This document shows, piece by piece, positions 16,240 through 25,574 of a DNA stretch of 46,894 nt. The first letter of the stretch is position 1; each line of letters begins with the position of its first letter. Origin of the DNA: JAWUWD01 sp034112085 (GTDB taxonomy: Bacteria > Bacteroidota > Bacteroidia > Cytophagales > Cyclobacteriaceae); the NCBI GenBank assembly GCA_034112085.1, contig JAWUWD010000004.1, positions 1 to 46,894 of the forward strand, written 5' to 3'. The translations under genes were made by a program, and so were the position numbers. The notes below the pieces were generated by a model. That model had not been told where the DNA came from, did not search any database, and saw nothing but the letters and a program-made list of their open reading frames with translations.

Positions 16240-17478
16240 CTAAACTATTTCTTTACCTCTCAAATACACCTTCTCTATTTGGTTTGTACCAAAGGAGTAA
16301 GGTAAGAACCCATATGAGTTGATCTCTTTGGTAAGCAAGAGGTTTGCTTGTTTCCCAATAGTGATAGAGCCAACCTCTTTTTCTAATCCCATAGCATATG
16401 CCCCATTGATGGTCGCAGCATTGATAGCTTCTTCTGGGTTCATTTTCATTTTGATGCAAGCTGTGGAGACAACAAAATTCATATTACCAGAAGGGGTGGA
16501 GCCTGGATTGTAATCTGTGGCCAATGCTAATGGTAATCCAGCATCAATCATTTTTCGAGCCGGTGTATATGGTATGCTCAAAAAATATGAACAGCTTGGT
16601 AATGCCACAGGCATAGTCCTAGTTTCTTTCAGAGCGTCAATGTCTTCATCTCGCATCTCCTCTAAATGATCAACAGAAAGCGCATTGTGTTTAACGCCAG
16701 CTTGTACCCCTCCAATAGCAGTGAACTGATTGACGTGAATTTTAGGGATCAATCCATGTTTTTTGCCTGCTTCCAATATCAACTCGGTATCCTCTACCGT
16801 GAAGTAACCTGTCTCACAAAAGATATCTACATACTCTGCCAAACCTTCTTCAGCGACTTTGGGCATCACCTCATCAATGAGCATTTGCAAATAGCCCACC
16901 TTATTGTTTTTATACTCTTGAGGAACGGCATGTGCTCCTAGGAAAGTCGCTTTGATTGATACAGGGTGATTTTCTTTGAGTCGCTTGACAACTCTAAGCA
17001 TTTTTAGTTCAGCATCAAGGGTTAGTCCATAACCTGACTTGATCTCAACAGCTCCAGTTCCTAGTCTTATTACTTCTTCCAACCGAACTTTACTTTGTTC
17101 ATAAAGCTCATTTTCAGAAGTGTTTTGCAATTTCTTAGCAGAGTTCAGTATACCTCCGCCATTGTTGGCAATTTCTTCATAAGTCTTGCCATTGATTCGA
17201 TCGACAAATTCTCCTTCTCGATTGCCAGCGTAGACTATGTGGGTGTGAGAATCACACCAAGAGGGTAGTATCATTTTCCCTGTGGCATCTACTACTTCAT
17301 CGAAGTCAGAATTGGGGCAATTCTCCATTTTTCCGAAGCCGGAAATAAGTCCATTTTCTACAGTCAAGTAAGCATTTTTGACCGTAGGGAGTTCTTTCAT
17401 TTGAGCTCCGGCTACAAATGAAATTGGTTCAGTTCGCACTTGAACGAGTTCCTTAATGTTCTTGAAAAGTACGCTCAT
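16240..17478 (-). CDS. hutI: Imidazolonepropionase
   Basis: 412 residues, amidohydrolase superfamily. It hydrolyses 4-imidazolone-5-propionate to N-formimidoyl-L-glutamate, the third step of histidine breakdown. Seen in the sequence: metal ligands in LPSWCDSHTHIVYAGNREGE, the active-site segment EIKSGYGLTLDAELKML, TFLGAHAVPQEY, HVNQFTAIGGVQ and the terminal ligand D in LATDYNPGSTPSGNM. All are standard HutI blocks, and the length is normal. Its start codon shares one base with the hutU stop (TAATG), so translation is coupled. Convergent with the Lrp gene; 68 nt separate the two stops, with no clear terminator. Confidence 0.96.
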   Translation of the reverse strand: MSVLFKNIKELVQVRTEPISFVAGAQMKELPTVKNAYLTVENGLISGFGKMENCPNSDFDEVVDATGKMILPSWCDSHTHIVYAGNREGEFVDRINGKTYEEIANNGGGILNSAKKLQNTSENELYEQSKVRLEEVIRLGTGAVEIKSGYGLTLDAELKMLRVVKRLKENHPVSIKATFLGAHAVPQEYKNNKVGYLQMLIDEVMPKVAEEGLAEYVDIFCETGYFTVEDTELILEAGKKHGLIPKIHVNQFTAIGGVQAGVKHNALSVDHLEEMRDEDIDALKETRTMPVALPSCSYFLSIPYTPARKMIDAGLPLALATDYNPGSTPSGNMNFVVSTACIKMKMNPEEAINAATINGAYAMGLEKEVGSITIGKQANLLLTKEINSYGFLPYSFGTNQIEKVYLRGKEIV

Positions 17479-19475
17479 TAGAATAGATCAGTTAAGATAG
17501 AATCATCAACTAGGTTAGGAATGGTTACTTTCAAGTTTGGAGAACGATCCATTTCTCTTTTGATGGCGAATATGGCCTCATCATTTCTGGCCCAGCTTCT
17601 TCTAGCAATACCATTATTGACATCATAGAATAACATGCTCTTGAGTCTTGCATCTGCTTCGGGAGTTCCATCTAGCAACATGCCGAAGCCACCATTCATC
17701 ACTTCACCCCAACCTACACCACCACCATTATGAATCGATACCCAAGTAGCACCACGGAAGCTATCGCCTATTACATTATGTATGGCCATATCAGCAGTGA
17801 ACTTACTACCATCATAAATATTGGAAGTCTCTCTGTAAGGAGAATCTGTCCCACTCACGTCATGGTGGTCTCTGCCTAGCACAATTGGTCCAATCTTCCC
17901 TGTGGCTACTGCGTTGTTGAAAGCTTCAGCAATCTTGGATCGACCTTCGGCATCTGCATATAAGATACGTGCCTGTGACCCGACCACCATTTTGTTCTTC
18001 TTAGCATCTTTGATCCAAGTGATATTATCCTGCATTTGAAGCTGAATTTCTTCCGGAGAGTTTTCCATGATCTTTTGTAGAACCTCCATAGCTATTTGAT
18101 CTGTTTGGTCTAAATCCTCTGGTTTACCTGAGGCACATACCCATCGGAATGGACCAAATCCGTAGTCAAAACACATAGGACCTAAGATGTCCTGAACATA
18201 AGATGAGTACTTGAAATCAATATTGTTTTCTGCCATCACATCAGCACCAGCACGAGAAGCCTCTAATAAAAAAGCATTACCATAATCAAAAAAGTAAGTT
18301 CCTGTTGCGGTATGCTTATTAACTGAAGCAGCGTGCCTTCTGAGTGTTTCTTGTACTTTTTCTTTGAACACTTCAGGTTCTTCTCGAATCAATCTATTGG
18401 ATTCTTCATAGGAAGTATCCACTGGATAATACCCCCCTGTCCAAGGAATGTGCAGAGACGTTTGGTCAGATCCAACATGTATGAAGATGTCTTCTTCATC
18501 GAATTTCTCCCATACTTCTACGATATTTCCTATGAAAGCAATCGAGACAACCTCATTATTTTCTTGCGCTTTTCTCACACGAATAACCAACTCATCCATA
18601 TTGTCAATCAATACATCGACCCAGCCTTGTTTATGACGCTTGGTAGCGGCTTTTGGATTTACCTCTGCGCAGATTGTGATACATTCAGCGATATTTCCAG
18701 CTTTGGGTTGTGCTCCACTCATACCGCCAAGTCCAGCAGTTAAGAATATTTTACCTTTTGGAGTTTCTTCTTTAGATAAAATTTTGCGGAATGCGTTCAT
18801 TAGGGTGATGGTAGTACCATGCACTATGCCCTGAGGACCGATGTACATGAAAGACCCAGCAGTCATTTGTCCATACTGCGTAACGCCAAGTGCATTGTAT
18901 TTCTCCCAGTCGTCCGGTTTAGAATAATTCGGAATCATCAAGCCATTGGTCACAATCACTCGGGGAGCTCCTTTTGACGATGGGAAAAGACCCATAGGGT
19001 GACCAGAATACATGTGCAATGTTTGCTCATCGGTCATTGTTGCCAAATAGTGCAAGGTCACAAGGTATTGTGCCCAGTTTTGAAAAACAGCTCCGTTGCC
19101 TCCATATGTGATCAATTCTTCAGGATGTTGTGCTACTGCTGGATCAAGATTGTTCTGCATCATTAGCATGATGCCAGCGGCCTGTTGTGATTTAGCAGGA
19201 TACTCGGTTATAGGTCTGGCATAGATATCGTACGATGGTTTGAATCTGTACATGTAGATTCGACCAAAGTCTTGAAGTTCTTGCGCGAACTCCACTGCCA
19301 ATTCACTATGCCATTTTTTTGGAAAGTATCTCAATGAATTCCGTATAGCGAGTTGTTTCTCTTCCTTTGAAAGAATGTCCTTTCTTTTGGGAGCTCTATT
19401 GACGTCAGCTGGATACGATTTTTTTGCTGGAAGCTCTGATGGAATACCTTGTAATACTTGTTCTTCGAATGTCAT
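17478..19475 (-). CDS. hutU: Urocanate hydratase, long (eukaryote-like) form
   Basis: 665 residues, against about 555 in proteobacterial and Bacillus enzymes. The length and N-terminal extension resemble the animal-type urocanase. It hydrates urocanate to imidazolonepropionate using tightly bound NAD+ as electrophile. Family segments are evident: YGGNGAVFQNWAQYLVTLHY, MYSGHPMGLFPS, TAGLGGMSGAQPKAG (NAD site), GSDQTSLH, CASGKPEDLDQTDQ and the C-terminal HNGGGVGWGEVMNGGFGM. 11 nt separate it from hutH, and it overlaps hutI by one base, forming a tight hutH-hutU-hutI unit. Confidence 0.96.
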   Translation of the reverse strand: MTFEEQVLQGIPSELPAKKSYPADVNRAPKRKDILSKEEKQLAIRNSLRYFPKKWHSELAVEFAQELQDFGRIYMYRFKPSYDIYARPITEYPAKSQQAAGIMLMMQNNLDPAVAQHPEELITYGGNGAVFQNWAQYLVTLHYLATMTDEQTLHMYSGHPMGLFPSSKGAPRVIVTNGLMIPNYSKPDDWEKYNALGVTQYGQMTAGSFMYIGPQGIVHGTTITLMNAFRKILSKEETPKGKIFLTAGLGGMSGAQPKAGNIAECITICAEVNPKAATKRHKQGWVDVLIDNMDELVIRVRKAQENNEVVSIAFIGNIVEVWEKFDEEDIFIHVGSDQTSLHIPWTGGYYPVDTSYEESNRLIREEPEVFKEKVQETLRRHAASVNKHTATGTYFFDYGNAFLLEASRAGADVMAENNIDFKYSSYVQDILGPMCFDYGFGPFRWVCASGKPEDLDQTDQIAMEVLQKIMENSPEEIQLQMQDNITWIKDAKKNKMVVGSQARILYADAEGRSKIAEAFNNAVATGKIGPIVLGRDHHDVSGTDSPYRETSNIYDGSKFTADMAIHNVIGDSFRGATWVSIHNGGGVGWGEVMNGGFGMLLDGTPEADARLKSMLFYDVNNGIARRSWARNDEAIFAIKREMDRSPNLKVTIPNLVDDSILTDLF

Positions 19476-19486
19476 ATTTATTGCTA

Positions 19487-20980
19487 TTATTTATTAACAA
19501 TTAGTGCTCTGTTTTTAACCAATTCGATCATCTGATTGATGTCATCTTTCAATACGCGATCCTCTTCAAGGATGGCTACTTTTTCTCTAATGATACGGTG
19601 ATTCTTTTCTATGATAGATGAAAAGGAGTATGGTCTTCTGAATTCCATTGCTTGTGCTGCATACATCAACTCAATACCCAATATTTTTTCAATATTACCG
19701 AGTATTTGATTGAACTGTCGTCCTGAGATGCTCCCCATAGATACGTGATCTTCTTGCCCCATAGAGGTCGGAATGCTGTCTGCAGAAGGAGGGAAGCAAA
19801 GTGATTTGTTCTCAGTAACTAAAGCCGCTGTAGTGTATTGAGGGATCATGAAACCGGAGTTAAGCCCACCACTTTTAGTGAGTAACCTTGGCAGTCCATA
19901 AAGTCCCTCCAATAATAAGTAACATCTCCTATCTGCAATATTACCCAACTCTGATGCTGCTATTGATCCATAGTCCAAAGCCATAGCTAGCGGTTGGCCA
20001 TGGAAGTTACCTCCAGAAATAGCTTCTGTGTCACTTAGGACAATAGGATTGTCGGTGACGGCATTCATTTCTATTTCAGCAAGTTCTTTGAGGTGATAGT
20101 AGGCGTTTCTCGAAGCACCATGTACTTGAGGCATACATCTGAGTGAATAAGGGTCCTGAACACGCTCACAGCTTTCATGAGAAGCCATGTTTTCGGATCC
20201 TTCCAAAAGCATACGTATTCGTTCAGCAACTTTGATGTTGCCTTTAAAAGGGCGGATATTGTGTAATTCTGCTTTGAATGGAGATGAACTTCCTTGGAAT
20301 CCTTCCAAACTCATAGCGCCAGATACATCAGCAAGATCAAGTAGATATTCCATTTTGTCCAGGCCTACTATGGCGTGAGCTAGAATAAACTGTGTCCCAT
20401 TTATCAATCCAAGACCTTCCTTAGCTGAAAGTTCGATGGACTCTAGTCCGTTTTGTTTTAGTATCTCCTTAGCTGGAATGATATGTTCCCCACTCCAAAA
20501 CTCACCCTCTCCAAGGAGTGGTAAGAATAAATGAGATAGTGGGGCTAAATCTCCAGAAGCACCTACAGAGCCTTGTTCCGGAACTACCGGTAGTAGGTTA
20601 TTATTTATGAAGAACAATATTCTTTCTATCAGCTCTAATCGAACTCCTGAAAACCCTTGAGACAATGCATGAACTTTACAGATCATCATTATTTTGGACA
20701 GTTTTCGATCGATAGGATTACCTACACCCACCGCATGGGTGATCAATAGATTTTTTTGCAATAAACTAGTCTCTTCAGGTGAGATTTGTGTGTCACACAA
20801 CGGACCAAAACCAGTGTTTATGCCATATACAGCATCACTACCACTTGCCATTTTCTCCACACGGGCTCTCGAGATTTTTATCTTATCTATAGCTTCTTCG
20901 GTTAGTCCAGCATTCAATTCGCCTCTCGCAATGGAGATGACTTTGCTGACTGTTAGTTGATCTATTCCGTACTTAAACAT
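19487..20980 (-). CDS. hutH: Histidine ammonia-lyase
   Basis: 497 residues, normal length. It eliminates ammonia from L-histidine to give trans-urocanate. The MIO electrophile arises from A141-S142-G143 in GSVGASGDLAPLSH. Other landmarks are YGINTGFGPL (52-61), FLPLLGEGEF, GLGLINGTQF and NAVTDNPIVL. Tyrosine or phenylalanine lyases share the fold, but the immediate hutU and hutI neighbours fix the role. First gene of the hut unit; its promoter region (20981-21065) is shared with a divergent LysR gene and holds an inverted-repeat operator candidate. Confidence 0.96.
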   Translation of the reverse strand: MFKYGIDQLTVSKVISIARGELNAGLTEEAIDKIKISRARVEKMASGSDAVYGINTGFGPLCDTQISPEETSLLQKNLLITHAVGVGNPIDRKLSKIMMICKVHALSQGFSGVRLELIERILFFINNNLLPVVPEQGSVGASGDLAPLSHLFLPLLGEGEFWSGEHIIPAKEILKQNGLESIELSAKEGLGLINGTQFILAHAIVGLDKMEYLLDLADVSGAMSLEGFQGSSSPFKAELHNIRPFKGNIKVAERIRMLLEGSENMASHESCERVQDPYSLRCMPQVHGASRNAYYHLKELAEIEMNAVTDNPIVLSDTEAISGGNFHGQPLAMALDYGSIAASELGNIADRRCYLLLEGLYGLPRLLTKSGGLNSGFMIPQYTTAALVTENKSLCFPPSADSIPTSMGQEDHVSMGSISGRQFNQILGNIEKILGIELMYAAQAMEFRRPYSFSSIIEKNHRIIREKVAILEEDRVLKDDINQMIELVKNRALIVNK

Positions 20981-20996
20981 GGCTGTGATTTTAGTT

Positions 20997-21027
20997 TTTG
21001 CAGTTAGTAAATTTAGGTTTAATTTTG
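20997..21027 (+). promoter_or_regulatory. Promoter of the LysR-type regulator
   Basis: TTTG at 20997-21000, exactly 19 bp, then TAATTTTG at 21020-21027: a full match to the Bacteroidota consensus. The predicted start is near 21033, leaving a leader of about 33 nt to the ATG at 21066. Confidence 0.75.
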
Positions 21028-21038
21028 ATGCTTGTCAA
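21008..21038 (-). promoter_or_regulatory. Putative hut promoter, overlapping the LysR promoter
   Basis: On the minus strand TTG (21038-21036), a 20-bp spacer and TAAATTTA (21015-21008) approximate the consensus, with one mismatch in the -7 element. It overlaps the divergent LysR promoter, so the two could exclude one another. The weaker match fits an activated promoter. Confidence 0.4.
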
Positions 21039-21062
21039 TATCAATATTATCCTTAATTGATA
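21039..21062. promoter_or_regulatory. Inverted repeat, candidate LysR operator
   Basis: TATCAAT (21039-21045) and ATTGATA (21056-21062) are perfect inverted arms with 10 bp between them, containing the T-N11-A geometry typical of LysR-type regulators. The centre is about 50 bp upstream of the predicted hut start and just downstream of the predicted lysR start, suited to activating hut and repressing its own gene. Confidence 0.5.
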
Positions 21063-21065
21063 ACT

Positions 21066-21971
21066 ATGAGTAATCAAATAGAGCTGAGACACTTGAAGTA
21101 TTTTTTGGCTGTGGCTGAAGATCTGCACTTTAGAAATGCTGCAGATAAGTTATTTATTTCCCAACCTGGATTGAGTCGTCAGATAAAACAAATGGAGGTT
21201 GATCTTGGGGTAAAGCTATTTGATAGACATAATAGAAAAGTCGAACTGACTCCAGCAGGGAAATACTTGCAAAAGGAAGTCGCCCTCCAATTGAAAAGCC
21301 TAGAGGAGGTGTTATCACACGCAAAGTTACTTGAATCTGGTATTGATGGAAATTTGAGGTTTGGGTATATTGGTTCGGCAATGCAAAATATTATTCCTTC
21401 TCTTTTGATGAACGTGAGAAAGGACTTTCCAATGTTGAGATTTGATTTAAAGGAAATGGATAACAAGGGTCAGATAGATGCCTTAGTTGCTCAGGATATC
21501 GATATGGGGTTTGTGCGTATGGAGCGTGTCCCACATTCATTACAAACTCAAGCGATTTTAGAAGATACTTTCTCCATAGTCGTTCCGAAAGATCACTTCT
21601 TGACAATCGACAACTTTATTGGATTACATCAGCTCAAAGAGGAGGCATTCATCTTATTCGAGTCATCTTATAGTCAGTCTTATTATGAGAAGGTGATGCA
21701 GTTATTTGATGAAAGTGGATTTTCGCCCATAACCTCTCATAGTTCTGTTAATGCAAGTACTATATTCAGATTAGTGGAGAATAACTTTGGTGTGGCGATA
21801 GTTCCCACATCACTGCAGTTGGGATATGATATGAATGTTAGATTTATAGAGTTGAAAAACTATCAACAACGAACTACTCTACGAGCGATTTGGAATAAAA
21901 CCAGCAGAAACCCTGTATTAGATAATGTTCTGAATATTGTCCGAAGTGGATTTGTAGTTACAACCTCTTAA
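21066..21971 (+). CDS. LysR-family transcriptional regulator, probable regulator of hut
   Basis: 301 residues from the ATG at 21066; an upstream in-frame TTG at 21057 is less likely and lies inside the operator candidate. The winged helix-turn-helix covers 1-65 (LRHLKYFLAVAEDLHFRNAA, then LFISQPGLSRQIKQME, KLFDRH, ELTPAGKYL). The remaining 230 residues form the LysR substrate-binding domain (GNLRFGYIGSAMQNIIPSLL, VNASTIFRLVENNFGVAIVP). The effector is unknown; urocanate is the classical hut inducer in other bacteria. It is divergent from hutH, with overlapping promoters. HutC and HutP types are the better-known hut regulators, so a LysR type would be a different solution, which is inference from position. 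Confidence 0.92.
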   Translation: MSNQIELRHLKYFLAVAEDLHFRNAADKLFISQPGLSRQIKQMEVDLGVKLFDRHNRKVELTPAGKYLQKEVALQLKSLEEVLSHAKLLESGIDGNLRFGYIGSAMQNIIPSLLMNVRKDFPMLRFDLKEMDNKGQIDALVAQDIDMGFVRMERVPHSLQTQAILEDTFSIVVPKDHFLTIDNFIGLHQLKEEAFILFESSYSQSYYEKVMQLFDESGFSPITSHSSVNASTIFRLVENNFGVAIVPTSLQLGYDMNVRFIELKNYQQRTTLRAIWNKTSRNPVLDNVLNIVRSGFVVTTS

Positions 21972-21992
21972 GTTCATTAATCCGCAGTTAAC

Positions 21993-22775
21993 TTAAAAGG
22001 CCAAGACATAATGCTGTTTGGTGAACTCTGGTTTGAAGAAAACTATACCCCATTTGTTAAGATCTATCGACATCGTCACTTCTGGGTGCTCTGAGATAGT
22101 TTTCCAGGCTTTTTGCATCTCTGATGACCATTTGATATCATCTAATATGACAATGGTTTCGTCATGGTTATTGTGTAGAATGGTATTGAAATACCTCATT
22201 GTAGCATCATAGCGATGATTGGCGTCCATGTAGACTAAGTCTGGTCTGATAGATCCATCGAGAAAAGAAGAGAGCGTCTTATCTATGTTGCCTTCAATTA
22301 TCCTCACGTTATGAGCTTGTTGCTGATCAAAGTTCGCTTGAGCGAGCTTTGACAGCTCAGGATCACCTTCGAAAGTAGTTACTTTGGTGGCTTCGTATTT
22401 AGCAAGATACAACGTATTGACACCGAGTGAAGTACCAAGTTCGACTACATGGCGCATGTGAAAGTGTTTGATGATCCGATATAGCAATGCACTGTATTTG
22501 GGCGTGGTTATGCCTCCGGAAGAGATGCTACTGATTGTTCTACTGGATTTAGACTTGTTTTTCGAGTCTGCGCCAAGTGTACTGGTTTCTATAGTTTCTT
22601 TATTATTGAGTAAGGAGGTTCTCAGTTCTTCGATTTCTGAAAAATCACCATTCAGTTTTTCTGATTGAATCACTTTAGTGTAAAACTCGTAGATAAATGG
22701 CGCTTGAAGCGAATGCCTATTGACAGCGTTAAGAAAATAAGACAGATGATATTTGGCTCGCAGGAAAATAGACAA
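21993..22775 (-). CDS. Class I SAM-dependent methyltransferase (O-methyltransferase-like)
   Basis: 260 residues. The Rossmann methyltransferase fold is shown by VVELGTSLGVNTLYLA (SAM-binding motif I), KVTTFEGDPELSKLAQ (acidic end of strand 2), VRIIEGNIDKTL and DLVYMDANHRYDATMRYF (motif with the catalytic or metal Asp seen in O-methyltransferase family 3). The N-terminal 90 residues are variable and include a serine-rich stretch (KSKSSRTISSISSGG). The substrate cannot be named. It follows apaG with 3 nt between them, so the two are co-translated. Convergent with the LysR gene; 21 nt separate the two stop codons. Confidence 0.8.
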   Translation of the reverse strand: MSIFLRAKYHLSYFLNAVNRHSLQAPFIYEFYTKVIQSEKLNGDFSEIEELRTSLLNNKETIETSTLGADSKNKSKSSRTISSISSGGITTPKYSALLYRIIKHFHMRHVVELGTSLGVNTLYLAKYEATKVTTFEGDPELSKLAQANFDQQQAHNVRIIEGNIDKTLSSFLDGSIRPDLVYMDANHRYDATMRYFNTILHNNHDETIVILDDIKWSSEMQKAWKTISEHPEVTMSIDLNKWGIVFFKPEFTKQHYVLAF

Positions 22776-22778
22776 ACC

Positions 22779-23165
22779 TTAATTCAGTTTGAATGGAGCA
22801 ATAAGTGTGAATTCTGGAATTTTAACTTCGATTTTTTTGCCGTCAATTATTCGCTCCATTTGATAAGTTCCATACATCTTGCCAATACCAGACTTTAAGT
22901 TACAGCCAGAAATATATTGATAAGAGTCACCAGGTTCTAAAATAGGTTGTTGACCAATTACACCTTCTCCTTCTATTTCTTTTTTACTTGTTTGCACATC
23001 GTGGATATGCCAATGCCTACTCAAAAGCTGTATGGTGCTTACGCTTTTATTCGCAATAGTGACCTTGTAAGTGAATACAAAATGGTATTGACTAGGACTA
23101 GAGTACTCAGGTTTGTACTCTACTTCTACACTTACTTTGACGCCTTTTGTGATTTCAGTTACCAT
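22779..23165 (-). CDS. apaG: ApaG domain protein
   Basis: 128 residues, the normal size for ApaG, a small immunoglobulin-like beta-sandwich protein. Characteristic segments are VFTYKVTIANKS, IQLLSRHWHIHD, EGEGVIGQQPILEPGDSYQY and SGCNLKSGIGKMYGTYQM. ApaG is associated with Co2+/Mg2+ resistance and Ap4A metabolism in enterobacteria, but its biochemical function is not settled. First of a two-gene unit with a methyltransferase; divergent from ung (73 nt between starts). Confidence 0.93.
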   Translation of the reverse strand: MVTEITKGVKVSVEVEYKPEYSSPSQYHFVFTYKVTIANKSVSTIQLLSRHWHIHDVQTSKKEIEGEGVIGQQPILEPGDSYQYISGCNLKSGIGKMYGTYQMERIIDGKKIEVKIPEFTLIAPFKLN

Positions 23166-23238
23166 CTATCCAAAAATAAATATTTTTTTTATAATTTACG
23201 ACAGACCTCTAGTATTGTTGCTTATTATATAAACTATT

Positions 23239-23901
23239 ATGGATGTAAGAATCTCAGACTCTTGGAAGACTGAATTGAATGATGAGTTCAGTAAAGCGTA
23301 TTTTGAGCGATTGACAAGTTTTGTTAAATGTGAGTATAATGATCATACTATCTATCCTGATCGTAAGCACATATTCTCTGCATTTGATCATTGCTCTTTT
23401 GATGAGGTGAAAGTTGTAATCATCGGACAAGATCCATATCACGGAGTAGGTCAAGCCAATGGACTATGTTTTTCAGTAGTGGGAGGGATAAGAAAGCCAC
23501 CATCATTGGTAAATATATTCAAAGAAATAAAAGAAGATATGGGTACTGAAATTCCTGAGTCAGGAAACTTGGAAAGATGGGCTGATCAAGGAGTGTTATT
23601 GCTTAATGCAACTTTGACAGTACGAGCTAGTACACCAGGGTCACACCAGGACAAAGGCTGGGAAACATTCACTGATGCCATTATACAGAAAGTATCTGCT
23701 CAAAAAGAAGGTATTGTGTTTTTGCTATGGGGAGCATATGCTCAGCGCAAGGGAGCGATCATTAATTCAGAAAAACATTGCGTATTACAGTCTCCACACC
23801 CATCACCGTTTGCAGCTTACAAAGGATTTTTTGGAAATAGGCATTTTAGTAAAACGAATGAATATTTACGAACTCGAGGTAAAAGTGAAATAGTTTGGTG
23901 A
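23239..23901 (+). CDS. ung: Uracil-DNA glycosylase, family 1
   Basis: 220 residues, normal length. It excises uracil from DNA in base-excision repair. The water-activating loop is GQDPYHG with D65. The uracil-stacking segment is GLCFSV. The Leu-intercalation/His loop is HPSPFAAYKGFFGNRHFS with H187. All catalytic motifs of the Ung family are intact. The gene ends exactly where the convergent adenine deaminase gene ends: the two stop codons abut as TGA|TCA at 23899-23904, with no intergenic base and therefore no separate terminator. Confidence 0.97.
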   Translation: MDVRISDSWKTELNDEFSKAYFERLTSFVKCEYNDHTIYPDRKHIFSAFDHCSFDEVKVVIIGQDPYHGVGQANGLCFSVVGGIRKPPSLVNIFKEIKEDMGTEIPESGNLERWADQGVLLLNATLTVRASTPGSHQDKGWETFTDAIIQKVSAQKEGIVFLLWGAYAQRKGAIINSEKHCVLQSPHPSPFAAYKGFFGNRHFSKTNEYLRTRGKSEIVW

Positions 23902-25521
23902 TCAAAGAGATAAATCCACAAACTCAAATCGATTGCCTTCAAAAAGACCTTTATCACTTAACTTAAGAGATGGGATCACCAATAATGCCATGAATGAAAG
24001 CGTCATGAATGGAGAGTTTAGCGTACTACCCATTTCCTTTGACAATCGGTCTATAGCTTCATATTCTCTGGCGACTTGATATCCATCTTTTGGAGACATG
24101 ATGCCTGCAACTGGAAGTTCAACGATGCTTTCTTCATTTCCATTTACAGCAGATACACCACCTTTAGCTTCGATGATTAAATTGATAGCTTTGGTAATGG
24201 ACTCGTCATCAACTCCAACAGCGATGATGTTGTGAGAGTCATGTGCCACCGATGAGGCGATAGCTCCTTGTTTAAGACCGAAGTTTTTTATGAAGGCAAT
24301 TGCTGGAGGCGCATCAGAATATCGATTTACTACAGTTATTTTAAGAATGTCTCTTTTTGTGTCAGAGACTATTTCGCCAGAAATTACTTTTGGTTGGTAG
24401 CGTAATTCGTTAGTGATCAATTGTCCATCCATGGCTTCAATCACTCTCAGTTCATCTTTGTCATCCGCTACTTTAAAGTCGTTGATGCTCTTAGCGGATG
24501 TGGAGAAGTTGTTGACGATTTTATTTTCAACACTTGAGATCAATGTCTTTCCATTTTTAGCTACTAAACTCCCATCGATATAGGTTTGCTGTACCTCAAA
24601 GTCTGCGAGATTATTAACAACAATAAAGTCTGCTGGATCATTTACTTGAAGCTGACCAACCTCCATTCCATAATGTTTAATAGGATTGATACAGGCCGCT
24701 TGCAGTATTTTGAATAAATCAACACCCTTTGCTAATGCACGTTTTACAAGTAAGTTGATATGACCCTGCTCCAAGTTGTCAGGGTGTTTATCATCAGAGC
24801 AAAACATCATCTGTTCCCAATGCTCATTCATCAAGTCTATTAGTGCATCGAAGTTTTTCGCAGCACTGCCTTCACGAATGATGATTTTCATTCCGTATTT
24901 GAGTTTGTCTAAGGCTTCTTCTGCAGTGAAACATTCGTGATCTGTACTTATGCCAGCTTCTATGTATTGCTTTGCCTGATCTCCTTTAAGTCCAGGAGCA
25001 TGACCATCGACTACTTTATTGTATTTCTGGGCTAGTGCTATTTTAGCCATCACCAAAGGGTCTTTATTAAGAACCCCAGGCCAGTTCATCATTTCTGCTA
25101 AGTATCTAACCTCTTTCTTTTGTAGTAACTCATCAACGCCATTAAGATCAATTTCGGCACCTGCTGTCTCGAACGGAGTCGCAGGAACACAACTAGGAGC
25201 ACCGAAGTGAAACTTAAATGGAACTTGATTTCCATTATCAATCATGTAGTTGACACCATCGACACCTAGTACATTACCAATCTCATGCGGATCGGAAATC
25301 GTGGCCACAGTGCCGTGCACCACGGCCATACGAGCGAACTCAGAAGGCACCACCATCGAACTTTCAATATGTACATGTGCATCTATGAAACCGGGAAGGA
25401 TGTATTGATCGGGCACATTGTCTATAGGATTGATTACTGTGATTTTACCATCAGTTATTTCCAATTCTCCCGAGAAGATGTTACGATTAGGGATGTCTAC
25501 GATGTGTCCTGCTAGTTTCAT
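23902..25521 (-). CDS. ade: Adenine deaminase
   Basis: 539 residues, in the usual range for the AdeC-type amidohydrolase. It deaminates adenine to hypoxanthine in purine salvage. Metal-binding segment LPGFIDAHVHIESSMVVPSE, then HGTVATISDPHEIGNVLG, GHAPGLKGDQAKQY, FCSDDKHPDNLEQGHI and the C-terminal domain with SSVAHDSHNIIAVGVDDESI and PVAGIMSP. These are specific for this family rather than for general amidohydrolases. Divergent from typA, convergent with ung. A single-gene unit as far as can be seen. Confidence 0.95.
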   Translation of the reverse strand: MKLAGHIVDIPNRNIFSGELEITDGKITVINPIDNVPDQYILPGFIDAHVHIESSMVVPSEFARMAVVHGTVATISDPHEIGNVLGVDGVNYMIDNGNQVPFKFHFGAPSCVPATPFETAGAEIDLNGVDELLQKKEVRYLAEMMNWPGVLNKDPLVMAKIALAQKYNKVVDGHAPGLKGDQAKQYIEAGISTDHECFTAEEALDKLKYGMKIIIREGSAAKNFDALIDLMNEHWEQMMFCSDDKHPDNLEQGHINLLVKRALAKGVDLFKILQAACINPIKHYGMEVGQLQVNDPADFIVVNNLADFEVQQTYIDGSLVAKNGKTLISSVENKIVNNFSTSAKSINDFKVADDKDELRVIEAMDGQLITNELRYQPKVISGEIVSDTKRDILKITVVNRYSDAPPAIAFIKNFGLKQGAIASSVAHDSHNIIAVGVDDESITKAINLIIEAKGGVSAVNGNEESIVELPVAGIMSPKDGYQVAREYEAIDRLSKEMGSTLNSPFMTLSFMALLVIPSLKLSDKGLFEGNRFEFVDLSL

Positions 25522-25574
25522 AATGTCGATTTAGTCACCAAAGGGTGAAAGTTAGTAAAAGTAATCAGGATATG

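Noticed and set aside
21057..21065. TTG start for the LysR gene 9 nt upstream of the ATG
   Set aside because: The ATG gives the normal family N-terminus and the TTG falls in the operator candidate.
23171..23178. TATTTTTG on the minus strand as an apaG promoter
   Set aside because: It would place the start of transcription at the start codon, and no upstream box is found at the right distance.
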